A DNA stretch of 64,000 nucleotides from Nocardia anocheti (GCF_029675105.1 NZ_JAQQFV010000005.1:310001-374000), one strand, 5' to 3'. Counted from the stretch's first letter, positions 1 to 9,206 are shown. Numbers and translations: made by a program. The notes: generated by a model from the sequence alone, not told the origin.

Positions 1-352
1 GGCTCAGGCGCAGCGGTCCGCGCGTCTCGACCTCGGCGGCGAACAGGGCGCTCAGGGTGGTGGTCAGTTGCAGGTCCTCGCCCGCGGTGCGCAGCCGGGC
101 CGGATCGGCGGCGCCGTAGAGGTGGTCGAAGACCAGGCTGTCCCCGGCGCGGCGGCTGGTCGGCGGGGTGTAGCTGAGCAGGATGGATTCGACCTGGTGG
201 TTGAAGTCGTCGAGCAGTGCGTGTTCGTCGGTCGCGCCCGCGCCGCGCCGGAACTCGGCGATCTCGGCCGCGAAGGCGTCGGCGTGGCGGTGGATCAGGT
301 TCGTCTTGGCGGCGACGAAATCACTGAGTTGCCGCTGTTCGGCGTATTCCAT
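1..352 (-). CDS. Hypothetical protein, 3' end outside window
   Basis: The first about 117 residues can be read and the C-terminus lies beyond the window edge. It begins MEYAEQRQLSDFVAAKTN at an ATG preceded by GGAAGAG. The visible part is mostly charged and predicted helical, with no signal peptide, membrane segment or motif I recognise. It sits 24 bp downstream of the GNAT acetyltransferase on the same strand, so the two are probably co-transcribed. No function is assigned. Confidence 0.6.
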   Translation of the reverse strand, partial: MEYAEQRQLSDFVAAKTNLIHRHADAFAAEIAEFRRGAGATDEHALLDDFNHQVESILLSYTPPTSRRAGDSLVFDHLYGAADPARLRTAGEDLQLTTTLSALFAAEVETRGPLRLS

Positions 353-376
353 GCTCTTCCCCCGATTCTCGCCGCG

Positions 377-934
377 TCAGCCGCCGGGCGGCGCGTGGCC
401 GCCCTTGCGCCAGCGCGGATCCCAGCGATCCATCGGCGGCCAGCGATCCGGGGCGGGCGCGAGCCAGTGCACCAGCAGCTCACGGGGTTCCCCCGCCCCG
501 AAGTACTGGTCCTCGTAACCGGCCCAGGTGAACCCCGATTCCTTGTACAGATTCGCCGCGGGCGCGTTGGACGGGCGCACGGTGATGAACACCGCGTCCA
601 CCTCGTCGGCCCGGCAGCCCGCCACCGCGCGGTCCAGCAGCAGCCGCCCCAGACCACGACCCCGGCAGTGCGCCGCCACCGCCAACCCGATCAACCACGC
701 GCTGCGCGCGGGCCCGACCGCCACCAGGGCGTATCCGCACACCTGACCACCCAGATCTGCCACCACCCAGTGCGATCCGTGCACGTCGAACAGCTGCCGC
801 AGCGCGAAGTACGGGTAGGCGAGCGGCTCGAATTCGCTGGATTCCAGCTCGGCGATGGCGGGCAGGTCGTCGACGACGGCAGACCGGAACACCGGTTCGG
901 TCACCCTGTCCGAGATGTCCAATGACCCGCTCAC
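377..934 (-). CDS. GNAT family N-acetyltransferase
   Basis: About 185 aa, a single GNAT domain that would transfer an acetyl group from acetyl-CoA to an amine; the substrate is unknown. The acetyl-CoA pyrophosphate loop is clear at residues 91-97 (RGRGLGR, matching R/Q-x-x-G-x-G/A), followed by the helix LLLDRAV. The RimI-like C-terminal NLYKESGF is at about 128-135. The start is taken as the GTG at 934, just after a purine-rich stretch; upstream in-frame sequence is low-complexity and contains the terminator of the preceding nitrate transporter. It is the first gene after that terminator and is followed closely by a hypothetical gene. Family assignment is firm, substrate unknown. Confidence 0.85.
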   Translation of the reverse strand: MSGSLDISDRVTEPVFRSAVVDDLPAIAELESSEFEPLAYPYFALRQLFDVHGSHWVVADLGGQVCGYALVAVGPARSAWLIGLAVAAHCRGRGLGRLLLDRAVAGCRADEVDAVFITVRPSNAPAANLYKESGFTWAGYEDQYFGAGEPRELLVHWLAPAPDRWPPMDRWDPRWRKGGHAPPGG

Positions 935-1045
935 CTCTGCCGCCCCGATGCGATGTTCACCTCCCAGGGTAAGGGCAGCGTCGGTGACGAGGCCACAAAC
1001 CAGTGCGAAAAGCGTTGGTACACAGCGTCGTACTGCTGCGGACAG

Positions 1046-1089
1046 CCGAAAGCCACGTCCGGCGAGGAGGTTCCGGACGTGGCTTTCGG
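1046..1089 (-). terminator. Strong hairpin terminator after narK
   Basis: A perfect 17-bp inverted repeat, CCGAAAGCCACGTCCGG (1046-1062) and its complement (1073-1089), has a 10-nt loop. It lies immediately after the stop of the minus-strand nitrate transporter and before the acetyltransferase. There is no long T run, as is common in actinobacteria. Confidence 0.8.
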
Positions 1090-1098
1090 GGAAGGGGA

Positions 1099-2583
1099 TC
1101 AGACTCCGGCGTAGGCCAGCGAGGGCACCCGGTCGGTGGCGAAGCTGGTGCGCAGGTAGCACCACCAGGTCACCGCGGCCATCACCAGGAACACCGCGGC
1201 GTAGGCCCAGAAGGCGGGAGCCATGGTCTTCAGGTGCACATTCGACAGGCGCAGTGCCTGCTGGAGTACGAAGCCACCCGCGGCGCCGACCGCGCCGATG
1301 ACGCCGATCGCCGCACCGGCCTGGCGCTTGGCCGAGATGGTGGCCTCGGCGATGTCCATGCCGTGTTCGGAGGCGTACTTCTTGGCGGTGGCGCTGAAGA
1401 TCGACGGGATCATCCGGTAGGTGGAGCCGTTGCCGATGCCGGTCAGCACGAACAGCACCAGGAACGCGCCCAGGTAGAGCGGGAAGCTCTTCAGGTCGAC
1501 GGCGAGCACGATGAACGCGACCGCGACCGCCATGCCGCCGAAGACCAACGCGGTGATCTTGGCGCCACCGCCGATCTTGTCGGCCACCCAGCCACCGAAC
1601 GGACGGCTGAACGAACCCACCAGCGCGCCGAGGAAGGCCAGATTGCCCAGCGTGGTGATCCAGCCGATCGAGGCCAGCTCGGGGAAGGTGGCCTTGATCA
1701 GGGTGGGGAAGGCGAAGGAGAAGCCGATGAACGAACCGAACGTGCCGATGTAGAGGAAGGCCATGATCCAGGTGTGGCGGTTGGTCAGGGCCAGCTTGTA
1801 GGACTTGCCGTCGGACTTCGCCGCGGTGATGGAGTCCATGAAGTACAGCGCACCCACGGTGGCGACCGCGATGAACGGCAGCCAGAACAGCACCGCCAGG
1901 GTGATGCCGAAGCGGTAGCCGCCCGCGTCCTTGGCCATGATGTGGGTGCCCAGGGTGATCAGCAGCGGCACGATCAGCTGGGTCTGCGCGACACCGAGAT
2001 TGCCGCCCGCGGCGTTGAGGCCCAGCGCGGCGCCCTTCTTGCCTTCGGGGAAGAAGAACGAGATGTTGGCCATCGACGAGGAGAAGTTGCCGCCGCCGAC
2101 ACCGGCCAGCGAGGCCAGCACGAGGAACACCCACAGCGGCGTGCTCGGCTGGTTGACGAAGTACAGGATGCCCAGGGTGGGGATGAACAGCATCGCCGCG
2201 CTGAACACGGTGAACGCGCGCCCGCCGAACCTCGGGACGGCGAAGGTGTAGGGGACCCGCAGGGTGGCGCCGACCAGGGTGGGCACCGAGGTCAGCAGCA
2301 GGGCATTGCTCACCGCGGTCGGGTTGCCCTTGCCCAGTCCCTCCAGGAACACGAACCCGGCCGAGCCCATGGCGGTGACGATGGAACCCCAGATCACCCA
2401 GATGCTGAAGCCCAGATTCTCGGCGAACACCGAGAACCACAGGTTCTTGCGGGCGGTCTGTTTCCCGCCCGCCTCCCAGAACGCCGGGTCGTCGGGATTC
2501 CACTGGGTCAGCCAGCGGCCCTTGCGCTGATAGTCGAACGACGGGGCTTCCGTCTGCTGGCCGGTGGCGGCGATCGCGGTCAT
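1099..2583 (-). CDS. narK: NarK-family nitrate/nitrite MFS transporter
   Basis: 494 aa, a 12-helix MFS protein of the nitrate/nitrite porter family that moves nitrate or nitrite across the inner membrane. Diagnostic features are the NarK signature at about 163-179 (GGGNFSSSMANISFFFP), the following GLNAAGGNLGV at 188-198, and the substrate-binding Arg109 in TLRVPYT. The cytoplasmic N-terminus is long, with DPAFWEAGG at 32-40, as in actinobacterial NarK. The ATG at 2583 follows GAGAGGA, and a TACCGT -10-like element lies at 2664-2669. It is a paralogue of the transporter at 5121. The adjacent GntR gene is on the same strand upstream, separated by a terminator-like hairpin. Import versus export cannot be read from sequence. 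Confidence 0.93.
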   Translation of the reverse strand: MTAIAATGQQTEAPSFDYQRKGRWLTQWNPDDPAFWEAGGKQTARKNLWFSVFAENLGFSIWVIWGSIVTAMGSAGFVFLEGLGKGNPTAVSNALLLTSVPTLVGATLRVPYTFAVPRFGGRAFTVFSAAMLFIPTLGILYFVNQPSTPLWVFLVLASLAGVGGGNFSSSMANISFFFPEGKKGAALGLNAAGGNLGVAQTQLIVPLLITLGTHIMAKDAGGYRFGITLAVLFWLPFIAVATVGALYFMDSITAAKSDGKSYKLALTNRHTWIMAFLYIGTFGSFIGFSFAFPTLIKATFPELASIGWITTLGNLAFLGALVGSFSRPFGGWVADKIGGGAKITALVFGGMAVAVAFIVLAVDLKSFPLYLGAFLVLFVLTGIGNGSTYRMIPSIFSATAKKYASEHGMDIAEATISAKRQAGAAIGVIGAVGAAGGFVLQQALRLSNVHLKTMAPAFWAYAAVFLVMAAVTWWCYLRTSFATDRVPSLAYAGV

Positions 2584-2723
2584 CGGCTTCCTCTCGATCG
2601 GGCTCGACAGCGCCACATCGCTTTTCGAAGGAGTGCGACGCGCTGTCTGCGGGGTCGAGACAAACGGTAGAAGCCGGTTGTTGCGTACCCGTGGCCGCAG
2701 GTGACGTTCCCGCCAACTCGACC

Positions 2724-2748
2724 TCACCGCGCGATTCGCGCGCGGTGA
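2724..2748 (-). terminator. Hairpin after the GntR gene
   Basis: TCACCGCGCG (2724-2733) pairs with CGCGCGGTGA (2739-2748) over a 5-nt loop. It lies 8 nt beyond the stop of the GntR regulator, in the gap before the narK promoter region. No T run follows. Confidence 0.6.
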
Positions 2749-2756
2749 CCGATCGG

Positions 2757-3497
2757 TTACCTGTCGGGATACTCGGCCAGCAGCGACCCGAGGAAGCAGC
2801 GGGTGGCCTGCATGGCGCGCTCGGCGTCGCCGTCGATGACGGCCTGCACCAGTTCGGCGTGCTCGGTGTCGTAGGCGTCGTCGGAACGCGCGGTGCGCGC
2901 GTGGATGGCCTGCTCGATGATGGGCAGCAGCGAGTCGTAGAACTCCAGATACACCGCGTTGTGGCTGGCGACCACGATCGCGCGATGCAGCTCCACGTCG
3001 GCGGCGATGGCCACCGGGTCGGGTTCGGCCCAGTCGCGGTCGCTGCGCTGCGCCAGCAGCCGCCGCAGGGTGGCGATGTCGGTGTCGTCGCGGCGGCGCG
3101 CGGCCAGCCCGGCGGCGGTGGTGTCGAGGGCCTGGCGCAGTTCGAGGATGTCGCGTTCCTGGGCGTCGGCGAAATACTTGGCCAGGGTGCCCCCCACCTC
3201 GGAGGTGGCGATCACATAGGTTCCCGAGCCCTGGCGTCGTTCGAGCATGCCCGCGTGCACGAGCGCCTGCACGGCCTCGCGCACGGTGTTGCGCCCGGTC
3301 CCGGTGAGCTCGGTGAGCTCCGGTTCGGTGGGAATTCGTTGACCCACGGGCCAACGGCCGGAACGGATTTCGGTCCGAAGCTGTTCGGTGACCTGGGCGA
3401 TGAGGCTGGTTCGCCGGACGGGTTGCACGTGAGCAAGGGTACTTGGCCGCCTCGGCGCGTTCTCGGTGCCGGACTCCGGGGCGGGGAGATTGCTCAC
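2757..3497 (-). CDS. GntR/FCD (FadR-type) transcriptional regulator
   Basis: 246 aa. The N-terminal winged helix-turn-helix spans about residues 30-97 (IPTEPELTELTGTGRNTVREA, then the wing ERRQGSGTYV). The C-terminal all-helical FCD ligand domain spans about 110-235, with the metal- or ligand-binding Asp/His pattern (DVELHRAIVVAS, HAELVQAVIDGDAERA). FCD-type GntR proteins are usually repressors released by small organic acids. It starts with GTG and lies only 42 bp from a divergently transcribed MFS gene, so the likely target is that transporter together with itself; control of the downstream narK is possible. The effector is unknown. Confidence 0.9.
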   Translation of the reverse strand: MSNLPAPESGTENAPRRPSTLAHVQPVRRTSLIAQVTEQLRTEIRSGRWPVGQRIPTEPELTELTGTGRNTVREAVQALVHAGMLERRQGSGTYVIATSEVGGTLAKYFADAQERDILELRQALDTTAAGLAARRRDDTDIATLRRLLAQRSDRDWAEPDPVAIAADVELHRAIVVASHNAVYLEFYDSLLPIIEQAIHARTARSDDAYDTEHAELVQAVIDGDAERAMQATRCFLGSLLAEYPDR

Positions 3498-3521
3498 AGT
3501 CGCTTGGCTCTGGTCATCGGG

Positions 3522-3532
3522 TCATCCTATGA
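3522..3532. promoter_or_regulatory. Possible operator between gntR and MFS gene
   Basis: TCAT-CCT-ATGA, a small inverted repeat, overlaps a TATGAT-like -10 element just 8 nt before the MFS start in the 42-bp divergent gap. Position and symmetry suit the neighbouring GntR regulator, but the repeat is short and could be chance. Confidence 0.3.
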
Positions 3533-3539
3533 TTTCTCG

Positions 3540-4847
3540 GTGCCGCCACTCCATGAATCCGCTACCGCCCCGCAGCTGCGTGACCTCGAGCCGGAGGTCG
3601 TCGTCGACGAGGGGCGGATCAGTCGTCGATCGTTGATCGAGGGGCGGCTGCTGGTGCTCGCGGCGATCGTCATGTCCGCGCTCACCCTGCGTGCCGCCGT
3701 CACCGCGTTCAGTCCGTTGGCCGAGAGCATCGGCGCCGATGTCGGGTACGGGACCGCGGTCGTCGGGGTGTTCGGCATGTTGCCGACCGTCATGTTCGGC
3801 TTCGCGGGGCTGCTCACGCCGGTGCTGGTGCGGCGTTTCGGGCTCGAGCGCACGGTGCTGCTGGCCATGGTGCTGGCCGGGACCGGGTCGCTGGTGCGCG
3901 CCTTCGCCCACGGCACGGGGGAGCTGCTGGCCTTCTCCGCGGTGGTGCTGCTGGGCATGGGTATCGGCAATGTGGTGATCCCGCCGCTGGTCAAGCGCTA
4001 TTTCGCCGACCGGCTCGCCGCGATCAGCTCGCTCTACATCGTCATGGTGCAGTTGAGCACCGTCATTCCCGCGTTCGTCGCGGTGCCGCTCGAGCAGGCG
4101 CACGGCTGGCGCATCTCCCTGGGCGTGTGGGCCCTGGTCGGCTTCGCCGCCGCGGTGCCGTGGCTGTTCGTGCTGCGCGACCGGGAGGGCCGCGACAAGC
4201 ACGACGTCACCGCGCTGCCCGCCGAATCCTCCGCCGCCACCACCGCGATCTGGCGTTCGCCGCTGGCCTGGGGCATGGCCGCCATGTTCGGCATGACCTC
4301 GCTGACCACCTACGCCATCTTCGCCTGGCTGCCCAAGATCCTGTCCGACGCGGGCGCCAGCGCCGGTTTCGGCGGCAGCATGGTCGGGCTGTTCGCGCTC
4401 ATGGGTCTGATCCCGGCGCTGGGCGCGCCGACCGTGGTCTCGCGGATGCGCAATCCGTTCCCGGTGGTCGTGGGCTGTGTGGTGCTGTTCGTCGCCGCCT
4501 TCGCCGGGCTGTTGATCGCGCCGATGGGCGCGCCGGTGCTGTGGGTGATCCTGCTGGGTCTGGGCCCGAGCACCTTCCCGATGGCACTGACCCTGATCAA
4601 TCTGCGCACCCGCACCCCGCAGGGCTCGGCCGCGCTGTCGGGTTTCACCCAGGGCGTCGGCTACGCGCTGGCCAGTGTGGGCCCGCTGCTGTTCGGCATG
4701 CTGCACAGCTGGACCGGCGGCTGGCTGATCCCGTTCGAGATGCTCGGCGTCGCGCTGGTGATCCTGCTGATCGGCGCCTGGCAGGCGTGCAAGCCACGCA
4801 TGCTCGAGGACTGCCCGCCGTTGCGTTTCGGCGCGCGCGCGAGGTAA
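3540..4847 (+). CDS. CynX/NimT-type MFS transporter
   Basis: 435 aa with about 12 hydrophobic helices beginning at residue 37 after a soluble acidic N-terminus. The order of helices and loops (LTPVLVRRFGLERTVLL in loop 2-3, GMGIGNVVIPPLVKRYF in helix 4) resembles the CynX/NimT cyanate and 2-nitroimidazole exporter branch of MFS. Substrate is unknown; the divergent GntR gene suggests induction by the transported compound or a metabolite. A GTG start is chosen because upstream in-frame sequence crosses the regulator gene. A hairpin terminator follows directly. Confidence 0.85.
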   Translation: MPPLHESATAPQLRDLEPEVVVDEGRISRRSLIEGRLLVLAAIVMSALTLRAAVTAFSPLAESIGADVGYGTAVVGVFGMLPTVMFGFAGLLTPVLVRRFGLERTVLLAMVLAGTGSLVRAFAHGTGELLAFSAVVLLGMGIGNVVIPPLVKRYFADRLAAISSLYIVMVQLSTVIPAFVAVPLEQAHGWRISLGVWALVGFAAAVPWLFVLRDREGRDKHDVTALPAESSAATTAIWRSPLAWGMAAMFGMTSLTTYAIFAWLPKILSDAGASAGFGGSMVGLFALMGLIPALGAPTVVSRMRNPFPVVVGCVVLFVAAFAGLLIAPMGAPVLWVILLGLGPSTFPMALTLINLRTRTPQGSAALSGFTQGVGYALASVGPLLFGMLHSWTGGWLIPFEMLGVALVILLIGAWQACKPRMLEDCPPLRFGARAR

Positions 4848-4852
4848 CCCAC

Positions 4853-4891
4853 CACAATCCGGCGACTCACGTTTAGAGTTGCCGGATTGTG
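4853..4891 (+). terminator. Hairpin terminator after MFS gene
   Basis: CACAATCCGGC (4853-4863) pairs perfectly with GCCGGATTGTG (4881-4891), with a second inner ACTC/GAGT stem. It sits 5 nt after the MFS stop codon. Confidence 0.8.
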
Positions 4892-4976
4892 CGTTGCGGG
4901 TAATGCTGTGTAGATCACACCCTCACGGGGGGGTTCGCGCGAATTCCGCCGCTTCCTTACCTGCGGAAATCGTTGT

Positions 4977-4992
4977 GTCACATGCCGGAAAC
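4977..4992 (+). promoter_or_regulatory. Candidate GlnR box upstream of narK-nirBD operon
   Basis: GTCAC-N6-GAAAC matches the actinobacterial GlnR half-box consensus (GTnAC-n6-GaAAC; also the mycobacterial AC-n9-AC core). A weaker neighbour, CTTAC-N5-GAAAT, lies about 21 bp upstream, near the usual tandem spacing. It is about 100 bp before a TACCGT -10-like element (5086-5091) and 130 bp before the transporter start. GlnR activation of nitrate/nitrite assimilation is known in Streptomyces and Mycobacterium; here it is inferred. Confidence 0.55.
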
Positions 4993-5120
4993 AAACGACT
5001 CGATCTCACCCCGACAATCCGCGAATGGTGAGAAACCGTTGATTCGCGCGACATTTCCCGCAGCATTTCGGCAATACCGATTTCCTACCGTTGGGCCATC
5101 GCACTTTTGGGAGGCCCAAC

Positions 5121-6575
5121 TTGAGCACGCTGAAGCGTAACCACGACATCGAGGTATGGGATGCCGAAGATGTCGCGGCCTGGGAGGCCGGTGGCAAGGA
5201 CATCGCCAAGCGCAACCTGATCTGGTCGGTGATCGCCGAGCACGTCGGGTTCTCGGTGTGGTCGATCTGGTCGGTGATGGTGCTGTTCATGCCGACCGAC
5301 AAGTTCGGCATCGACGCCGCGGGCAAGTTCTTCCTCGTCGCCATGCCGACGCTGGTCGGCGGGTTCCTGCGGATTCCCTACACCGTGGCCACCGCCCGCT
5401 TCGGCGGCCGCAACTGGACGATCTTCAGCGCGCTGCTGCTGCTGGTGCCGCTGCTGCTGACCCTGTACTTCGTCACCCAGCCGGGCACCTCGTACACGAC
5501 CTTCCTGATCGTGGCCGCCTTCGCCGGTGTCGGTGGTGGCAACTTCGCCTCGTCGATGACCAATATCAACGCCTTCTACCCGCAGCGGCTCAAGGGCTGG
5601 GCGCTGGGCATGAACGCGGGCGGCGGCAATATCGGCGTGCCGGTCATCCAGCTGCTCGGTCTGCTGGTGCTGGTCACCCTCGGCGGCGACTACGCCTACC
5701 TCATCTGCGCGATCTACCTGGTCTTCGTCGGACTCACCGCCGTCGGCGCCGCGCTGTACATGGACAACCTCACCAACCAGAAGGCCGACCTGTCCTACAT
5801 GGGCAAGGCCCTGCGGGTGCCGCAGTCGTGGGTGATCGCGTTCCTCTACATCGGCACCTTCGGTTCGTTCATCGGCTACAGCTTCGCCTTCGGCCAGATC
5901 CTGCAGATCAGCTTCAAGGCCGGTGGTGACACCGCCGCCCAGGCCGCCATCCACGCCGCCTCGATCGCGTTCATCGGTCCGCTGCTCGGTTCGCTGGCCC
6001 GCCCCTACGGCGGCAAGATGGCCGACCGGGTCGGGGGCAGCAAGGTCGCGCTGGGCACCTTCGGCGCCATGATGGCCGCCACGCTGATCGTCATCGCCGC
6101 CTCGACCATGGCCGACCGCAACAACGGGGTCGCCTCCGGCGCCACCATGACCGTGCTGGTCATCGGCTTCATCGCGCTGTTCGTGCTGTCCGGTTTCGGC
6201 AACGGTGCCGTCACCAAGATCATCCCGTCGGTGTTCGAGGCCAAGTCCAAGAGCCTGCCGCTCCCGCGTGCCGAGCAGGCGGCCTGGTCGCAGAACACCG
6301 GTGGCGCCCTGATCGGCTTCGTCGGCGCGATCGGCTCGCTCGGTGGCGTCGGGATCAACATGGTGCTGCGCAGCTCGTATGCGAGCACCGCCTCGGCCAC
6401 CACCGCGTTCTGGGTGTTCCTGGCCTTCTACGTGGTCTGCGCGATCGTCACCTGGACGGTGTTCCTGCGCCGTCCCCGCCCGTCCTCCGACTCCGATGTG
6501 GTGGTCGAGGCCGAGTCCCTGGTCCTCGAGGCCGAAAACACCGCTTCGTCGGCCACTTCGTCGGCTCGCCGCTGA
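5121..6575 (+). CDS. narK: NarK-family nitrate/nitrite transporter, first gene of nir operon
   Basis: 484 aa, a 12-helix MFS nitrate/nitrite porter. It has the family signature (GGGNFASSMTNINAFYP from about 138), MNAGGGNIGVPV from about 164, and the substrate Arg84 in FLRIPYT. The start is the TTG at 5121, 6 nt after GGGAGG; an alternative TTG at 5091 overlaps the likely -10. The hydrophilic C-terminal tail is Ser/Glu-rich and ends ATSSARR. nirB follows after 29 bp on the same strand, so this transporter most likely supplies nitrate or nitrite to the assimilatory nitrite reductase. It resembles the mycobacterial NarK3 next to NnaR. Confidence 0.92.
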   Translation: MSTLKRNHDIEVWDAEDVAAWEAGGKDIAKRNLIWSVIAEHVGFSVWSIWSVMVLFMPTDKFGIDAAGKFFLVAMPTLVGGFLRIPYTVATARFGGRNWTIFSALLLLVPLLLTLYFVTQPGTSYTTFLIVAAFAGVGGGNFASSMTNINAFYPQRLKGWALGMNAGGGNIGVPVIQLLGLLVLVTLGGDYAYLICAIYLVFVGLTAVGAALYMDNLTNQKADLSYMGKALRVPQSWVIAFLYIGTFGSFIGYSFAFGQILQISFKAGGDTAAQAAIHAASIAFIGPLLGSLARPYGGKMADRVGGSKVALGTFGAMMAATLIVIAASTMADRNNGVASGATMTVLVIGFIALFVLSGFGNGAVTKIIPSVFEAKSKSLPLPRAEQAAWSQNTGGALIGFVGAIGSLGGVGINMVLRSSYASTASATTAFWVFLAFYVVCAIVTWTVFLRRPRPSSDSDVVVEAESLVLEAENTASSATSSARR

Positions 6576-6604
6576 CAACCGACCATCACAAGGAGGTCCC
6601 TCCC

Positions 6605-9142
6605 ATGAACAGCACTCGCAAAACAGTCGTCGTGGTCGGCCACGGCATGGTCGGACACCGTTTCGTCGAGGCCCTGCGCGCCCGCGACGAGGCCGGACAG
6701 TGGCAGGTCGTGATCCTCTCCGAGGAGAAGCTGCCCGCCTACGACCGCGTCGGCCTGTCCTACTACGTCGGTGCCTGGGACCCCTCGGCGCTGGCGCTGC
6801 CCGGCAACGAGTACGTCGGCGACGACCTGGTCGACCTGCGACTGGGCCAGCGCGGCGCCGCGATCGACCGCGCGGCCAAGACCGTCACCACCTCCACCGG
6901 TGAGGTCGTCGCCTACGACGCGCTGGTCATGGCCACCGGCTCCTACGCCTTCGTGCCGCCGGTCCCCGGCCACGACCTGCCGGAATGTTTCGTCTACCGC
7001 ACCATCGAGGACCTCGACGGCATCCGGGCCGCGGCCGAGGCCGCCGGGCCCGGCGCGCACGGCGTGGTCGTCGGCGGTGGTCTGCTCGGGCTGGAGGCGG
7101 CCAACGCGCTGCGCCTGATGGGCATGACCCCGCACGTGGTGGAGTTCGCGCCCCGCCTGATGCCTGCCCAGATCGACGACGGCGGCAGCTCGGTGCTGGA
7201 GAAGCTCGTCGCCGACCTCGGCCTGAACGTGCACACCGGTGTGGGCACCGCCAATATCGAGCAGGCCGACGGCGGGTTGAAGGTGACCCTGTCCGACGAG
7301 TCCGTCATCGACGCCTCGCTGCTGGTGTTCTCCGCCGGTGTCCGCCCGCACGACGCGGTCGCCCGGGAAGCGGGCCTCGAGCTCGGCGCGCGCGGCGGCA
7401 TCCTCACCGACCTGTCCATGGTCACCTCCGACCCCGACATCTACGCCGTCGGCGAGTGCGCGGCCATCGAGGGCGTCTGCTACGGCCTGGTGGCCCCCGG
7501 CTACACCACCGCCGAGATCGTCGCCGACCGCCTGCTCGGCGGCGAGGGCGAGTTCCCCGGCGCCGACATGTCCACCAAGCTCAAGCTGATGGGCGTCGAC
7601 GTGGCCTCCTTCGGTGACGCGCACGCCACCACCGAGGGCGCGCTCTCGGTCGTGCTGCACGACGCCGCCAAGGGCACCTACGCCAAGCTGGTCGTCTCCG
7701 ACGACGCGCAGACCCTGCTCGGCGGCATCCTGGTCGGCGACGCCACCGCCTACGCGGCGCTGCGCCCGCTGGTCGGCCGCCCGCTGCCCGCCGACCCGGC
7801 CTCGCTGATCTCCCCGGCCGGTGCCGAACTCGGCGCCGACGCGCTGCCCGACGACGCCCAGATCTGCTCGTGCAACAACGTCGACAAGGGTTCGATCTGC
7901 GGCGCGATCGCCGAGGGCGCCTGCGATATCGCCCAGGTCAAGAGCTGCACCAACGCCGGTACCTCCTGCGGTGGCTGTGTGCCGATGATCAAGAAGCTGC
8001 TCGAGCAGTCGGGCGTGGCGATGTCCAAGGCGCTGTGCGAGCACTTCGAGCAGTCGCGCGCCGAGCTGTTCGACATCGTCGCCGTCACCGGCATCCGCAC
8101 CTTCTCCGACCTGATCGCCAAGCACGGCAAGGGCACCGGCTGCGACATCTGCAAGCCGACCGTCGCCTCCATCCTGGCCTCCACCTCGAGCGACCACATC
8201 CTCGAGGGCGAGCAGGCCGCGCTGCAGGACACCAACGACCACTTCCTGGCCAACCTGCAGAAGAACGGCACCTACTCGGTGGTGCCGCGCATGCCCGGTG
8301 GCGAGGTGACCGCCGAGCAGCTCATCGTGATCGGCGAGGTCGCCAAGGAGTTCGGGCTCTACGTCAAGGTCACCGGTGGTCAGCGCATCGACCTGTTCGG
8401 CGCCACCGTCGACCAGCTGCCCCCGATCTGGCAGCGCCTGGTCGACGCGGGCATGGAGTCCGGCCACGCCTACGGCAAGTCGCTGCGCACGGTGAAGAGC
8501 TGCGTCGGCTCCACCTGGTGCCGCTACGGTCAGCAGGACTCGGTCGGCATGGCCGTGCTGCTGGAGAAGCGCTACCGCGGCCTGCGCTCGCCGCACAAGC
8601 TCAAGCTGGCCGTGTCGGGGTGTGCCCGCGAATGCGCCGAGGCGCGCGGCAAGGACGTCGGCGTGATCGCCACCGAGAACGGCTGGAACCTCTACGTCGG
8701 CGGCAACGGCGGCCTGACCCCCAAGCACGCGGTGCTGCTGGCCGGTGAGCTCGACGACGAGACGCTGATCCGCTACATCGACCGCTACCTGATGTTCTAC
8801 ATCCGCACCGCCGACCGCCTGCAGCGCACCGCGCCCTGGCAGGAGGCCCTCGAGGGCGGCATGGACTACCTCAAGGCCGTCGTGTGCGACGACAGCCTCG
8901 GCATCGCCGCCGATCTCGAGGCCGCCATGGCCAAGCACGTCGACGGCTACAAGGACGAGTGGGCCGCGGTGCTCGAGGACGAGAACAAGCTCTCGCGCTT
9001 CGTCTCGTTCGTCAATGCCCCTGACGAAACCGACCCCACGATCTCGTTCGACGACAGCGGCGAGCGCAAGGTTCCCGTGCTCCTGGGCCTTCCCCCCATG
9101 CCGGTGGGTGTCGGGTCCGACACAGCAGCAGCCGGGAAATAA
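6605..9142 (+). CDS. nirB: Assimilatory NAD(P)H nitrite reductase, large subunit
   Basis: 845 aa, full length. With NirD it reduces nitrite to ammonium in the cytoplasm using NAD(P)H, FAD, Fe-S and sirohaem. The FAD-binding Rossmann motif is at residues 9-15 (VVGHGMVG) and the NAD-binding one at about 156-162 (VVGGGLLG). A BFD-like [2Fe-2S] segment starts at Cys421/Cys423 and ends in a Cys-Gly-Gly-Cys. The sirohaem/[4Fe-4S] ligands are Cys633-x5-Cys639 and Cys673-x3-Cys677. AAGGAGG precedes the ATG by 8 nt. It is the second gene of the operon, with nirD following after 64 bp. Confidence 0.97.
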   Translation: MNSTRKTVVVVGHGMVGHRFVEALRARDEAGQWQVVILSEEKLPAYDRVGLSYYVGAWDPSALALPGNEYVGDDLVDLRLGQRGAAIDRAAKTVTTSTGEVVAYDALVMATGSYAFVPPVPGHDLPECFVYRTIEDLDGIRAAAEAAGPGAHGVVVGGGLLGLEAANALRLMGMTPHVVEFAPRLMPAQIDDGGSSVLEKLVADLGLNVHTGVGTANIEQADGGLKVTLSDESVIDASLLVFSAGVRPHDAVAREAGLELGARGGILTDLSMVTSDPDIYAVGECAAIEGVCYGLVAPGYTTAEIVADRLLGGEGEFPGADMSTKLKLMGVDVASFGDAHATTEGALSVVLHDAAKGTYAKLVVSDDAQTLLGGILVGDATAYAALRPLVGRPLPADPASLISPAGAELGADALPDDAQICSCNNVDKGSICGAIAEGACDIAQVKSCTNAGTSCGGCVPMIKKLLEQSGVAMSKALCEHFEQSRAELFDIVAVTGIRTFSDLIAKHGKGTGCDICKPTVASILASTSSDHILEGEQAALQDTNDHFLANLQKNGTYSVVPRMPGGEVTAEQLIVIGEVAKEFGLYVKVTGGQRIDLFGATVDQLPPIWQRLVDAGMESGHAYGKSLRTVKSCVGSTWCRYGQQDSVGMAVLLEKRYRGLRSPHKLKLAVSGCARECAEARGKDVGVIATENGWNLYVGGNGGLTPKHAVLLAGELDDETLIRYIDRYLMFYIRTADRLQRTAPWQEALEGGMDYLKAVVCDDSLGIAADLEAAMAKHVDGYKDEWAAVLEDENKLSRFVSFVNAPDETDPTISFDDSGERKVPVLLGLPPMPVGVGSDTAAAGK

Positions 9143-9206
9143 GCGCTTAACCCTGCGGAAACAGGGCGCCTGTACCAATGGGTAAGGCGTTCGGAGGAGG
9201 AACCCG

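Noticed and set aside
377..2716. Continuous 779-codon frame joining narK region and acetyltransferase
   Set aside because: Only the 3' part (377-934) resembles a protein; the rest is the wrong frame of narK and passes through a strong terminator.
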